Part shown: piece by piece, positions 54,272 to 62,717 of the stretch
Numbering within the stretch: the first letter of the stretch is position 1
Layout: every line of letters starts with the position of its first letter
The notes under the pieces: generated by a model
Told to the model about the DNA's origin: nothing
Seen by the model: the letters and a program-made list of their open reading frames with translations, nothing else
The model's database searches: none
Translations under genes and position numbers: made by a program
Virus record (IMG/VR): IMGVR_UViG_3300047462_000282
Location: 124,001 to 188,000 of that record
Source of the DNA: a virus
DNA: 64,000 nt
Direction: 5' to 3' (one strand)

Positions 54272-54901
54272 ATGCTAACAGAACAAGAAGCTCAAGACCT
54301 TATGACCAAATTAATTGATCTCAGAGTGCAGGTAAAAGAGACTGCCGATCCAAAGATCACTAATGAATTGAAGAGGCATGAAAAGGTTTGCATGGAGAAG
54401 TTTAGATACCTTGTAACCATGAAGACTGGTCGTTACAAGGCATTCAGCAATTATGATGATTTGAATCAAGAAGGGTTCGAGGCTCTTATCAAAGCCATGA
54501 ACAACTACAACCCTAAGAAGGGTTCTTTCTTTTGGTGGGCACATAAATACATCGACACTAGAATTTCTAGAAGCGCCAATTTGCACACCACAATTAGATA
54601 TCCATTAAAGGTCGCAAAGAACACCACACCTCACAAAGAGTCTGTGATGCCTTTGATGATCGAGGAGAGATACTGTCCAGATAAAGAGCTGGAAGAGTCT
54701 CAAGCTACACAGGCTATTCACGGCGCAATCTCTGTATTGAATCAACGGCAGAAAGAAGTCATTAATCTAGCATTTGGATTCGATGGTGATAAACCAATGT
54801 CGATTAACAAGATATGCAAAAAGTTAGGTATATCTCGATTATCTTGCATAAAGATGATTAACGGCGCTCTTTCCTCTATGAAAGACACCATCAAAATATA
54901 A
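54272..54901 (+). CDS. RNA polymerase sigma factor, sigma-70 family
   Basis: A 209-residue protein with sigma region 2 (SNYDDLNQEGFEALIKAMNN, YNPKKGSFFWWAHKYIDTRI, the second being the core-binding and -10 melting part) and region 4 (LNQRQKEVINLAFGFDG, MSINKICKKLGISRLSCIKM, a helix-turn-helix for -35 contacts). It lacks regions 1 and 3, like small phage sigma factors such as T4 gp55 and SPO1 gp28/gp34-type proteins. It would redirect the host polymerase to middle or late phage promoters. Its targets may include the TATATAA-type elements noted elsewhere, but that is speculation. Confidence 0.85.
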   Translation: MLTEQEAQDLMTKLIDLRVQVKETADPKITNELKRHEKVCMEKFRYLVTMKTGRYKAFSNYDDLNQEGFEALIKAMNNYNPKKGSFFWWAHKYIDTRISRSANLHTTIRYPLKVAKNTTPHKESVMPLMIEERYCPDKELEESQATQAIHGAISVLNQRQKEVINLAFGFDGDKPMSINKICKKLGISRLSCIKMINGALSSMKDTIKI

Positions 54902-54903
54902 AC

Positions 54904-54920
54904 AACTAGCGGAACTAGTT
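54904..54920 (+). terminator. small hairpin after sigma factor gene
   Basis: AACTAG and CTAGTT form a six-base stem around CGGAA, followed by TTAAC. It lies four bases past the sigma stop. It is short, so it is a weak terminator candidate at best. Confidence 0.35.
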
Positions 54921-54959
54921 TTAACGGATTAAATAACTTAATTCTCGTAAGGGTGAATT

Positions 54960-57464
54960 ATGGGTGTATACACTTATTCTCAGGTTTTGGAAGCATCAAC
55001 AGAGTATTTTCAAGGTGACGAATTTGCGGCAAAAGTTTTTGTTGACAAATATGCTTTGCAGAACTTAAAAGGTGAGTATTTGGAGCTAACTCCATCTGAC
55101 ATGCACAAGCGCTTGTCAAAGGAGTTTGCCAGGATTGAACAAAAATATCCCAATCCTATTTCTGAAGAAAACATTTTTTCATTGTTAGATCATTTTAAAT
55201 TTATCGTACCACAAGGAAGTCCAATGTCTGCCATTGGAAATCCATATCAAATGCAAAGTCTCTCTAATTGCTTTGTCATTCAGGGGGTGCATTCTGATAA
55301 ACTAGATTCTTACGGCGGCATTATGTTAGCCGATCAGGAGCTAGCACAAATCATGAAGCGTCGCGGTGGGTGCGGATTAGATATTTCCGGCATTCGTCCC
55401 AAAGATGTAGTAACTAACAACGCCGCCAAGACCACTGATGGTCTAGCGGTTTTTATGATGAGGTATTCTAATACCTGTCGTGAAGTTGCTCAGAATGGTC
55501 GTCGTGGAGCAGAAATGCAAACACTAGATGGCAACCATCCAGAGATTGAAACCTTTATCAATATTAAAAGAGATTTGACTAAAGTAACTGGCGCTAATAT
55601 TTCTCTTAGACTCAGTGATGAGTTTATGAATGCTGTCAAGAATGAATCAGAATATAGTTTACGTTGGCCAGTAGATAAAAAGCCCGAAGAAGCTAAGGTA
55701 GTTAAGAAAGTCCATATGAAATCCATATGGGATCAGATCATAGACTCTGCTTGGTCGTCAGCCGAACCGGGTCTTTTGTTTTGGGATACAGTTCAGAGAA
55801 ATACTCCATCTGACATTTATGCTGCATTTGGTCACAAATCGATCTGTACCAATCCGTGTGGAGAAATTGTGCTACCAGCCTATGATGCTTGCAGATTGCT
55901 GGTTCTCAACCTTTCATCTTACGTCAAAAATCCTTTCACGAAAGATGCCGTCTTCGATTTTAAAAAGTTTCATCAACATACCATTATTGCTCAGCGCTTG
56001 ATGGATGACATTATTGATTTAGAATTAGAAGCTATTGATCGTATTATTGCCAAAGTAAAGGCTGATCCTGAACCCGAAGAAGTAAAGCGGGTAGAATTGA
56101 ATTTGTGGAAAAAGATTCGTGCTATGAACATTAGCGGACGTCGTACTGGTTTAGGCATTACTGCATTAGGCGACGCTTTAGCCATGTTAGGAATCAAATA
56201 TGGGGAAAAGTCTGCCGTTGACATGACCTATAAAATCTATCGTGCATTAGCAGTCGGATCTCATTCTTCATCCTGTATTCTAGCAAAGGAAAGAGGCGCT
56301 TTCCCAATTTTTGATTATGAATTAGAAAAGGATCACCCCTACCTCAATAGTATTTTTGATGACTGTGTTCCAGAAATTAAAAAGATGTGGAAGAAGTATG
56401 GTCGCCGCAACATAGCTAATACTACTACAGCTCCTGCCGGATCGGTTTCCGCATTAACCCAAACTACTTCTGGCATTGAGCCCGTGTACATGCTTGCTTA
56501 TGTTCGTCGCAAGAAGCATAACCCATCTGATAAGAATGCTCGTGTTGACTTCGTAGATGCTATGGGTGATCAGTGGCAAGAATTTACAGTTTATCATCAC
56601 GGCGTCAAAAAGTGGATGGATGCTACTGGAGAGACGAATGTTGAGAAGTCTCCATATTGGGGAGCTACCTCTAACGAAATTGATTGGATGGCATCTGTTG
56701 ATATGCAAGCCGCTGCTCAAAAATCAGTTGATCATAGCATCAGCAAGACTTGTAATCTTCCTGAAAATGCCACCAAAGAATTAGTATCCAAGGTCTATAT
56801 GAGAGCTTGGGAAGCTGGCTGCAAAGGATTTACTGTCTATCGTGATAAATCTAGAGATGGTGTTTTGATCAACAAAGATGATGCCAAGAAGAAAGTCGAT
56901 GGAAGACCAACAGATATTGAAATCTGTGATGCTCCTAAGCGCCCTGTAACGCTTACATGTGATATTAAGAAGGTTAGAATTAGTGGAGAGGCGTGGACCA
57001 TCTTCGTTGGTGTACTCAATGGCAAACCATACGAAGTATTCGGAGGACTTTCTAAGTATGTCGATATTCCTAATAAATACAAAACTGGAAGAATTGCTAA
57101 GAATGGTAAAGTGGATGGATTAACCACTTATAATTTGATTCTTGGTGAAGGTGAAGATGAAATGACAATCAAAGATATTGCGAACGTCTTTGAGAATACT
57201 ACCTTCGGCGCCTTTACTCGTACTATCTCCCTGGCACTACGTCATGGTACTCCATTACAATACGTAGTAGAACAGCTGCTAAAAGATAAACATTCTGAAA
57301 TTACATCATTTTCTAAAGTAGTTGCTAGAGTGCTCAAGAACTACATTGTGGATGGAACTAAATCTACTATGGAAAGAAAATGCCCTTCTTGTAATAAAGA
57401 TAATTCATTTGCTTATCAGGAAAAGTGCTTAACCTGTACAAATTGTGGCTGGAGTAAATGTTGA
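54960..57464 (+). CDS. ribonucleotide reductase, class II (adenosylcobalamin-type)
   Basis: An 834-residue reductase that makes deoxyribonucleotides from ribonucleotides. Motifs: MQSLSNCFVIQGVHS (first redox Cys), RRGGCGLDISGIRP, NPCGEIVLPAYDACRLL (the CGE loop with catalytic Cys and Glu, near residue 300), and TTTAPAGSVSALTQTTSGIE (phosphate binding). The C-terminus ends in a Cys-rich ribbon (RKCPSCNKDN ... CLTCTNCGWSKC), typical of vitamin-B12-dependent NrdJ proteins. No small radical-generating subunit or NrdG activase gene is nearby, in agreement with class II. The enzyme would work with or without oxygen but needs cobalamin from the host. AAGGGTG precedes the ATG. Confidence 0.88.
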   Translation: MGVYTYSQVLEASTEYFQGDEFAAKVFVDKYALQNLKGEYLELTPSDMHKRLSKEFARIEQKYPNPISEENIFSLLDHFKFIVPQGSPMSAIGNPYQMQSLSNCFVIQGVHSDKLDSYGGIMLADQELAQIMKRRGGCGLDISGIRPKDVVTNNAAKTTDGLAVFMMRYSNTCREVAQNGRRGAEMQTLDGNHPEIETFINIKRDLTKVTGANISLRLSDEFMNAVKNESEYSLRWPVDKKPEEAKVVKKVHMKSIWDQIIDSAWSSAEPGLLFWDTVQRNTPSDIYAAFGHKSICTNPCGEIVLPAYDACRLLVLNLSSYVKNPFTKDAVFDFKKFHQHTIIAQRLMDDIIDLELEAIDRIIAKVKADPEPEEVKRVELNLWKKIRAMNISGRRTGLGITALGDALAMLGIKYGEKSAVDMTYKIYRALAVGSHSSSCILAKERGAFPIFDYELEKDHPYLNSIFDDCVPEIKKMWKKYGRRNIANTTTAPAGSVSALTQTTSGIEPVYMLAYVRRKKHNPSDKNARVDFVDAMGDQWQEFTVYHHGVKKWMDATGETNVEKSPYWGATSNEIDWMASVDMQAAAQKSVDHSISKTCNLPENATKELVSKVYMRAWEAGCKGFTVYRDKSRDGVLINKDDAKKKVDGRPTDIEICDAPKRPVTLTCDIKKVRISGEAWTIFVGVLNGKPYEVFGGLSKYVDIPNKYKTGRIAKNGKVDGLTTYNLILGEGEDEMTIKDIANVFENTTFGAFTRTISLALRHGTPLQYVVEQLLKDKHSEITSFSKVVARVLKNYIVDGTKSTMERKCPSCNKDNSFAYQEKCLTCTNCGWSKC

Positions 57465-57490
57465 TACTAATTGTACGGCATTAAAATGAG

Positions 57491-57877
57491 ATGAAAGGTA
57501 CAATACTTCTCAACCACAGCGAGAATACTAAGCAAGTAGAGGAAGAAGAAAAGACTCGTTTTCTACGAAGCATACTCGAACAAATGGGCGTCCCGATCCA
57601 AGAATTTTGGACGACAGATAGCGCCTTGTCGGTTGAGCAAAGAATAAAACTACGAGGTATCCTTGCTACTTACGGCATCCAGGTTATAGATGACTTGGAT
57701 GGAACCATGCAAGTATACGTTGAAGGCGAGCGAGTAGCCGAATGGTATAAGTGTACCTACAAGCTGAAAAGAGACCTTCGTGAACTTGATCCAAGGAAAC
57801 AATTATACTTGGAAATGGAAGTAAATTGTTGGTCACTATTTGAAGAAGCAGATTCCCAAGAGAAAACAGAAAAATGA
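57491..57877 (+). CDS. conserved-looking small protein upstream of PhoH
   Basis: A 128-residue protein with a charged helical first half (EEEEKTRFLRSILEQMGVPI) and a beta/helix second half (IQVIDDLDGTMQVYVEGERV, then LKRDLRELDPRKQLYLEME). It has ATGA overlap with the PIN-PhoH gene, so the two are probably translated together. ATG 57491 follows GAGATG-rich sequence; no strong ribosome binding site was seen. No family was recognised. Confidence 0.65.
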   Translation: MKGTILLNHSENTKQVEEEEKTRFLRSILEQMGVPIQEFWTTDSALSVEQRIKLRGILATYGIQVIDDLDGTMQVYVEGERVAEWYKCTYKLKRDLRELDPRKQLYLEMEVNCWSLFEEADSQEKTEK

Positions 57878-59178
57878 GAAAAATTTACATTCTTGATACT
57901 TCGGCTCTAATCTATGATCCTTGCGCTTGGAAGCAGTTCCCAAATTGTGATGTCATCATTCCAATTGCAGTATTGAATGAGCTAGACAAATTGAAAAAGC
58001 AATCCGGTGAAGCTGGTAGAAATGCCCGTGTTTGCATTCGCTTACTAGATGAGACCAGCGAAAAGCTCGACATTAGCACCGGTATTACATTAGACAATGA
58101 TGTATTGCTTAAAATTGATGCAACATATCGCGATCTAAGCGGCTCAAGTGGGTTGGGAGATCCAACATATGTAGATACTCAAATTCTAGCTTGCGCCATT
58201 GATACTTGGTCTGCTCATCCAGAACATGATGTAACTCTGGTCAGCAATGATATTAATTTAAGAGTTAAAGCTAAGTCTAGAAATATTGATGCCATTTCTC
58301 ATGAAGGCGATCGTTATTCATTGAGTGATTTGTATTCTGGTACGCGTGTTATTGTTCACGAAGAAGCTGGTATTGAATTGATCAAGAATGGCGTTATCGA
58401 TCCCCAAACATACGGATTTAATTTACACGCACATGAATGTGTATTGTTTGAAGGTCCAGATGGCGATGGGATTGCTATGGGTCGCAAGACAGATGATGAT
58501 AAGATCAAACTAATTAGAAAATCTTATCCTTGGAACATTTCTTCCAGAAACAAAGAACAGGCTTTTGCCATTGATTTGATCATGGATAAGAAAGTTGATT
58601 TGGTTACTTTGATTGGTCGCGCTGGTACTGGTAAAAGCTTGGTTGTATTGGCATCCGCTTTAGAGCTAGTCATCAGCAGAAAAGAATATGATAAGTTTAT
58701 TATTTACCGCCCAATTCAGCCGGTCGGAAATGATATCGGTTATCTGCCAGGCACTATGGAAGAAAAGCTCGCTCCTTGGTTCCAGGCAATCATGGATAAC
58801 TTTGAACTTCTATTTGGAAACAAGGTTGGATTTGATTGGAAAAGAGATTTAGAAATGTTCCAAAAGAAGGGTAAAATTGAAATGGAAGCTATTACCTATA
58901 TTAGAGGTAGAAGTATTCCAAATGCAATTATCCTAATTGATGAATGCCAAAACCTTAGCAAGGAAGAGGTTAAAACCATTCTAACCAGAGCTGGTGACGG
59001 TACCAAAATTATTTTGACTGGTGATATAGAACAGATCGATAATTCTCTACTAGATGCAACTAGTAACGGATTAACCCATGTAATTGAAAGATTTAAGGAC
59101 TCTGACCTAGCTGGTCACGTCACCTTTACACAGGGAGAGAGAAGCAAGTTAGCTTCTACAGCAGCCGAAATATTGTAA
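57874..59178 (+). CDS. PIN-domain and PhoH-type ATPase fusion
   Basis: A 434-residue protein. Residues ~1-145 are a PIN nuclease domain: ILDTSALIYDP with the first acidic residue, PIAVLNELDKLKK with the second, and DTQILACAID / LVSNDINLRVKA with the remaining acidic cluster. The C-terminal half is a PhoH ATPase with Walker A GRAGTGKS (about residues 248-255), YLPGTMEEKLAPWFQAIMD, IRGRSIPNAIILIDECQN (Walker B near residue 355) and LTGDIEQID. PIN-PhoH fusions act as RNA-unwinding ribonucleases in characterised bacteria, and PhoH genes are common in marine phages. The host substrate is unknown. Confidence 0.9.
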   Translation: MRKIYILDTSALIYDPCAWKQFPNCDVIIPIAVLNELDKLKKQSGEAGRNARVCIRLLDETSEKLDISTGITLDNDVLLKIDATYRDLSGSSGLGDPTYVDTQILACAIDTWSAHPEHDVTLVSNDINLRVKAKSRNIDAISHEGDRYSLSDLYSGTRVIVHEEAGIELIKNGVIDPQTYGFNLHAHECVLFEGPDGDGIAMGRKTDDDKIKLIRKSYPWNISSRNKEQAFAIDLIMDKKVDLVTLIGRAGTGKSLVVLASALELVISRKEYDKFIIYRPIQPVGNDIGYLPGTMEEKLAPWFQAIMDNFELLFGNKVGFDWKRDLEMFQKKGKIEMEAITYIRGRSIPNAIILIDECQNLSKEEVKTILTRAGDGTKIILTGDIEQIDNSLLDATSNGLTHVIERFKDSDLAGHVTFTQGERSKLASTAAEIL

Positions 59179-59186
59179 GGAGTTTT

Positions 59187-59489
59187 ATGAGCACCGAGAC
59201 AGAACAAGTACCAGCAGTTATCCCAGTTCCAGAAACACCAAAGGCAGCTGAAAAGATGTCTGAATTAGATAGAATGGCACTAGAGCTTGCTAAGTCTAGA
59301 AAGCTCGTTGCAACTGCCGAGGCTAAAACAGCTTTAGCCAACAATGATAATGCTGAACTCAATTACAAATATGTAGTTTTACAGCTGTACATGAAGTATG
59401 GTTTGACTGAAGCTGATGCTATTAGTGAGAATGGCGATATTCATCGCGGTGCTGCTGCAGCCGCCGCTAAACAACAAGCAGGCATCTAA
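59187..59489 (+). CDS. small helical protein, unknown
   Basis: A 100-residue protein with a Pro/Val-rich N-terminus (EQVPAVIPVPETPKAAEKMS) and a helical body (LDRMALELAKSRKLVATAEA, YVVLQLYMKYGLTEADAISE) ending in an Ala run. AAGGAG is a good ribosome binding site. One-base overlap with the next gene (TAATG). Similar proteins occur in other phages as unknowns, to my recollection; no function can be given. Confidence 0.65.
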   Translation: MSTETEQVPAVIPVPETPKAAEKMSELDRMALELAKSRKLVATAEAKTALANNDNAELNYKYVVLQLYMKYGLTEADAISENGDIHRGAAAAAAKQQAGI

Positions 59490-59767
59490 TGGATTTAAGA
59501 GAGCTAGTTAATCTTATCACTGTTAGGCAGTATGTTGTTAATTCAACTGCCAATCCAGCTTTGGATAAAGCAGCCGTTAATTATATGAACGGTGCGCTAT
59601 TAATGATTGATAAGAAGATTGTTGAACTTCTACAAGGTAAAGAATTTAGACAATATATTAATTATGGTGATGTCAGATCTGCTATTAAAGAGGTTGTTAA
59701 AAATACCAACATCAAGTCTGGTCTTAGGCGCAATCCACAAACGGGTCAGCTGGAAAAGATTAAGTAA
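59489..59767 (+). CDS. small protein, unknown
   Basis: A 92-residue helical protein (LRELVNLITVRQYVVNSTAN, NYMNGALLMIDKKIVELLQG) with a basic C-terminal tail (LRRNPQTGQLEKIK). Its start overlaps the previous stop, so translation is coupled. No domain was recognised. Confidence 0.65.
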   Translation: MDLRELVNLITVRQYVVNSTANPALDKAAVNYMNGALLMIDKKIVELLQGKEFRQYINYGDVRSAIKEVVKNTNIKSGLRRNPQTGQLEKIK

Positions 59768-59789
59768 TTCTTTATTAAGGTAAGTTAAA

Positions 59790-60584
59790 ATGAGATTGGA
59801 ATCAAAGAACTCATTCAGCACTAATGGGCTGTTTAAGTTAAAGGGACAGGATTGGCTTGACAAACAGCGTGAAGCTGGTAGAATCGCAGCCAAAGTTTTA
59901 CGCCATTTGGAATTATTAGTTCAAGGCATGACACGTTACTCTTTAGTCGAACTCAATATCATAGCTGAGGACATGATAGAAAAAGCTGGAGGAATTCCTA
60001 CCTTCAAAGATTATAAGGGATTTCCAGCTGGCGTATGTATTTCTGTCAACAAACAACTAGTTCATGGTATACCGACTGACTACAAGCTACAAGAAGGTGA
60101 TATCGTAAGTTTTGATTTGGGCGTTACTATTGGTGGCGCTATTGCTGATACAGCGATAACATGTATTTATGGAGCGCCAAAATCTGAGATGCATGTCAAG
60201 CTAGTTAAAGCTACTGAAGAGGCTTTGATGAAGGGCATTCAGTCTATTGCGGTTGGCAAGAAGTTAGGCTGTATTGGTTATGCCATTTCTAGATGCGCTA
60301 AAGGACATGGTTTTGGATTAGTTAACAATTATGGTGGACATGGTTTGGATTGGGATACGCCGCACGCTGCCCCATTCGTAGCCAACAAAGCAGACCCTGA
60401 AGAAGGATTTCGCATTCAACCAGGACTTGCCATCGCCATCGAGCCAATGCTTGTTATAGGATCCCCAACCACTAAGACGGCTGCTGATGGTTGGACCGTG
60501 GAAACCAATGACATAGGCGCACACTTTGAACATAGCATCTTCGTTCATGAAGATCATGTTGAAATTATTACGGAGAGATCATGA
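59790..60584 (+). CDS. map: methionine aminopeptidase, type I
   Basis: A 264-residue enzyme that removes the initiator methionine from new proteins. All five metal ligands are visible with spacing close to the E. coli enzyme: Asp109 in VSFDLG, Asp120 in GAIADTAIT, His184 in GGHGLDWDTPH, Glu218 in IAIEPML and Glu247 in HFEHSIFV. A substrate-contact His lies in the TPHAAP segment. It lacks the N-terminal zinc extension of some homologues. Its presence beside nucleotide metabolism genes suggests the phage boosts maturation of its own proteins. AAGGTAAG precedes the ATG; the stop overlaps the next small gene. Confidence 0.92.
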   Translation: MRLESKNSFSTNGLFKLKGQDWLDKQREAGRIAAKVLRHLELLVQGMTRYSLVELNIIAEDMIEKAGGIPTFKDYKGFPAGVCISVNKQLVHGIPTDYKLQEGDIVSFDLGVTIGGAIADTAITCIYGAPKSEMHVKLVKATEEALMKGIQSIAVGKKLGCIGYAISRCAKGHGFGLVNNYGGHGLDWDTPHAAPFVANKADPEEGFRIQPGLAIAIEPMLVIGSPTTKTAADGWTVETNDIGAHFEHSIFVHEDHVEIITERS

Positions 60585-60748
60585 AGATCACTTTTACCGA
60601 CAAAAGCTATATTGAGTGTCGAAAAGAAAATGGTAAGATTACTATAATGATTTCCGCAAAAGATCATCAAAATCCTCTCAAAAAGATTACTAATACAGTA
60701 GAACTTACTGAAGAAGAATTTAAGCAACTTATTTCCAATTTGGGCTAA
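60581..60748 (+). CDS. 55-residue unknown protein
   Basis: A small frame in an otherwise gene-free gap, starting at an ATGA overlap with the methionine aminopeptidase stop. It reads MKITFTDKSYIECRKENGKI, then TIMISAKDHQNP and a C-terminal helix (NTVELTEEEFKQLISNLG). The pattern of strands plus helix and the tight packing support a real gene. Two bases separate it from the next start. Function unknown. Confidence 0.65.
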   Translation: MKITFTDKSYIECRKENGKITIMISAKDHQNPLKKITNTVELTEEEFKQLISNLG

Positions 60749-60750
60749 TT

Positions 60751-61233
60751 ATGTTTAGGTACAGTCAAGATGAATACATTGCATCTGAGCAAATACAAAG
60801 TGCTTATAAAATGTTGGCTGGCATTCAAGAAAAATGTAAGATTAAAGAGTCTCCAGAAATAGACAAACTATTTACTGGCTTGAACATAGATTCGTATATA
60901 GTATTGAAAGACATTAATAAAATGTCGAAGGAATGTAAGGATGAGATTGTATTCGCTGGAATTTCCCGAGACAATTACAACGCATCTAGTGCTCTTTGGG
61001 AATTGAAGAAAGGGTATGATTTCTTCAAAGAACAAAATAAAACATGGGGTGATACGATTCCCTATATTGAAGTGTCTTTTACTGACAGTTTCAAAACCTT
61101 AGATGGCGCTACTGATTGGCGGCTGCAACACATATTTTTATTCTTCTTCACTAAATACCATGACTATGAAGGTGCTAGAGATTGTGTACTCTATTACCTC
61201 AAGAAATTTCAAAACCTAAAGGCGTTCTTATGA
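60751..61233 (+). CDS. unknown protein
   Basis: A 160-residue, mainly helical protein (EYIASEQIQSAYKMLAGIQE, ASSALWELKKGYDFFKEQNK) with an aromatic C-terminal part (LQHIFLFFFTKYHDYEGARD). No family was recognised. Its stop overlaps the ATG of a ten-codon relic that once began the downstream kinase-like gene, so it probably was co-transcribed with that gene before the endonuclease arrived. Confidence 0.65.
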   Translation: MFRYSQDEYIASEQIQSAYKMLAGIQEKCKIKESPEIDKLFTGLNIDSYIVLKDINKMSKECKDEIVFAGISRDNYNASSALWELKKGYDFFKEQNKTWGDTIPYIEVSFTDSFKTLDGATDWRLQHIFLFFFTKYHDYEGARDCVLYYLKKFQNLKAFL

Positions 61234-61262
61234 AAGTTTACTTTGTCGGCATAACCTGCTAA
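61230..61262 (+). pseudogene. orphan start of the P-loop kinase gene, separated by a homing endonuclease
   Basis: Ten codons, MKVYFVGITC, then TAA. The peptide resembles the start of the P-loop protein at 62100 (MRIYFIGSHSVGKST). Its ATG overlaps the previous stop as ATGA, the normal operon junction here. I read it as the old start left behind when the LAGLIDADG gene was inserted together with a rewritten start. Confidence 0.55.
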
Positions 61263-61290
61263 TATTTACCTATCATTACAGGAGAAATAA

Positions 61291-62103
61291 ATGGCTAGCA
61301 AATATAGTTGGCTTACTAAAGAGCTTCTTGAGAAAGATTATATGAAACTTGGAAGTGCCGTTGCGATAGCAAACAAGTATGGTATGACTGATAAAACTGC
61401 TAGAAGACTTCTTAAAATAAATGGCATTCAAACTAAAACAAGATATGATCATAAATATATTGTCGATCATGATTTCTTTTCGAGAGACAATGAACAAAGT
61501 TTTTATATTGCAGGATTTATTGCTGCTGATGGAAGCTTGACTTCTGCCAAATATTCAAAAATTCTTAAAATAAGTTTAGCAGTTAAAGATGCATCGCATC
61601 TTGAATTAATTAAAATGGTATTGGGCAGTGATCATAAAACAGAAAAATATATTAAGAAATATAAAACTAAAAAAGGTATTAAATGGTCTAAATGTGTTGC
61701 TGTGCAAATAACTAGCTCTAAATTATTTCAAGATTTAAAAAGATTTAATATTATTCCCAATAAAACTGCAACATACTACATGCCTGATTGGTTATTAAAT
61801 CATCCACTACTAAATCATTTTATGAGAGGATATTTTGACGGTGATGGGTCATTCTATCTAGATAAAAGAAATAATAGCTTACATTTTAAGATGGTAGGGA
61901 CGAAAATTTTTCTGGAACAGTATAAAAAATCATTAAACTCACTATTAAAACTCAATTCTAATTCTAAAATTGGCAAAACAAAATCAATATATAGATTAGA
62001 GTATAGTGGCAAAGAAGATGTCAAAAATATTACAAATTTACTATACAATAAAGCTACGCTATATCTTACACGTAAATACATACTTGCTGGAAGTTTAACA
62101 TGA
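61291..62103 (+). CDS. LAGLIDADG homing endonuclease with N-terminal helix-turn-helix
   Basis: A 270-residue protein. An N-terminal helix-turn-helix (GSAVAIANKYGMTDKTARRL) recalls the NUMOD-type DNA-binding parts of homing enzymes. The two LAGLIDADG motifs are FYIAGFIAADGSL (about residues 70-82) and HFMRGYFDGDGSF (about 175-187), each with the metal-binding acidic residue. The gene is inserted at the start of the kinase-like gene and its TGA overlaps that gene's ATG. CAGGAGAAATAA is a good ribosome binding site. A strongly A/T-rich third codon position sets it apart from neighbours, in agreement with transfer. Confidence 0.88.
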   Translation: MASKYSWLTKELLEKDYMKLGSAVAIANKYGMTDKTARRLLKINGIQTKTRYDHKYIVDHDFFSRDNEQSFYIAGFIAADGSLTSAKYSKILKISLAVKDASHLELIKMVLGSDHKTEKYIKKYKTKKGIKWSKCVAVQITSSKLFQDLKRFNIIPNKTATYYMPDWLLNHPLLNHFMRGYFDGDGSFYLDKRNNSLHFKMVGTKIFLEQYKKSLNSLLKLNSNSKIGKTKSIYRLEYSGKEDVKNITNLLYNKATLYLTRKYILAGSLT

Positions 62104-62663
62104 GAATATATTTTATAGGATCTCATTCGGTTGGTAAAAGCACTCTTGCTCGATATGCATCAGAAAAATATAATGTCCCACTTATACCAGAAGTAGCTAG
62201 AGCTATTTTATCAGAAAAAGAGTTACAATTAGATACCCTTCGATATGATATGAAACTGGTAGATGAATATCAGTCGGCTATCTTTTATAGGCAGTTGGAA
62301 GAGGAGGCAAAACATGACGAATTTGTGTCTGACAGAAGCTTTGACTGCCTAGCCTATGCAGCCCAGCATACTCGCATCCTACCTAATTTACTAAATTCTT
62401 CTGAGCTATCTGACTACATCGCTAAGCTTTCAGACCCAGACTCGTTTATATTCTTTGTACGCCCGTCTAAAGCCACTTTGAAAGCTGACGGGGTTAGAGA
62501 AAATCTGACGTGGGACGGAGTGGTAGCAATTGATGCTATGGTTAAGTTTTTATTGGAAATGTGGCAATTAAGGTATTTTCAAATTAATATAGACAATATG
62601 CAAGAACGTACTCGATTTATCGATTCTATTTTAAGCCTCTATAAGGGAACGTTGCCCGCCTAA
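62100..62663 (+). CDS. P-loop nucleotide kinase-like ATPase (NadR-type AAA)
   Basis: A 187-residue protein. MRIYFIGSHSVGKSTLARYA contains Walker A GSHSVGKST near residue 7. IPEVARAILSE, EYQSAIFYRQLEEEAKHDEF and VSDRSFDCLAY match NadR-like or thymidylate-kinase-like P-loop proteins, where the Asp in SDRS acts in metal or substrate binding. IFFVRPSKATLKADGVREN is the likely lid region. The substrate is unknown; nucleotide or nicotinamide-riboside kinases are possible. Its start overlaps the LAGLIDADG stop, and an older start relic is at 61230. Confidence 0.75.
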   Translation: MRIYFIGSHSVGKSTLARYASEKYNVPLIPEVARAILSEKELQLDTLRYDMKLVDEYQSAIFYRQLEEEAKHDEFVSDRSFDCLAYAAQHTRILPNLLNSSELSDYIAKLSDPDSFIFFVRPSKATLKADGVRENLTWDGVVAIDAMVKFLLEMWQLRYFQINIDNMQERTRFIDSILSLYKGTLPA

Positions 62664-62683
62664 GAATATACTAAAGATTTGGC

Positions 62684-62712
62684 ATCCTTTTGAGCAATAG
62701 CGCCAAAAGGAT
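62684..62712 (+). promoter_or_regulatory. hairpin sequestering the ribosome binding site of the collagen-like gene
   Basis: ATCCTTTTG (62684-62692) pairs perfectly with CAAAAGGAT (62704-62712), burying AAAGGA, the ribosome binding site of ATG 62718. An alternative stem, TTTGGC (62678-62683) with GCCAAA (62702-62707), excludes the first. No T run follows, so translational control is more likely than termination. Confidence 0.5.
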
Positions 62713-62717
62713 ATTGA

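Noticed and set aside
61291-62103. LAGLIDADG gene as part of a group I intron or intein
   Set aside because: It has its own ribosome binding site, start and stop, no splice-junction residues (Cys/Ser start, HN end), and the downstream gene has its own complete start.
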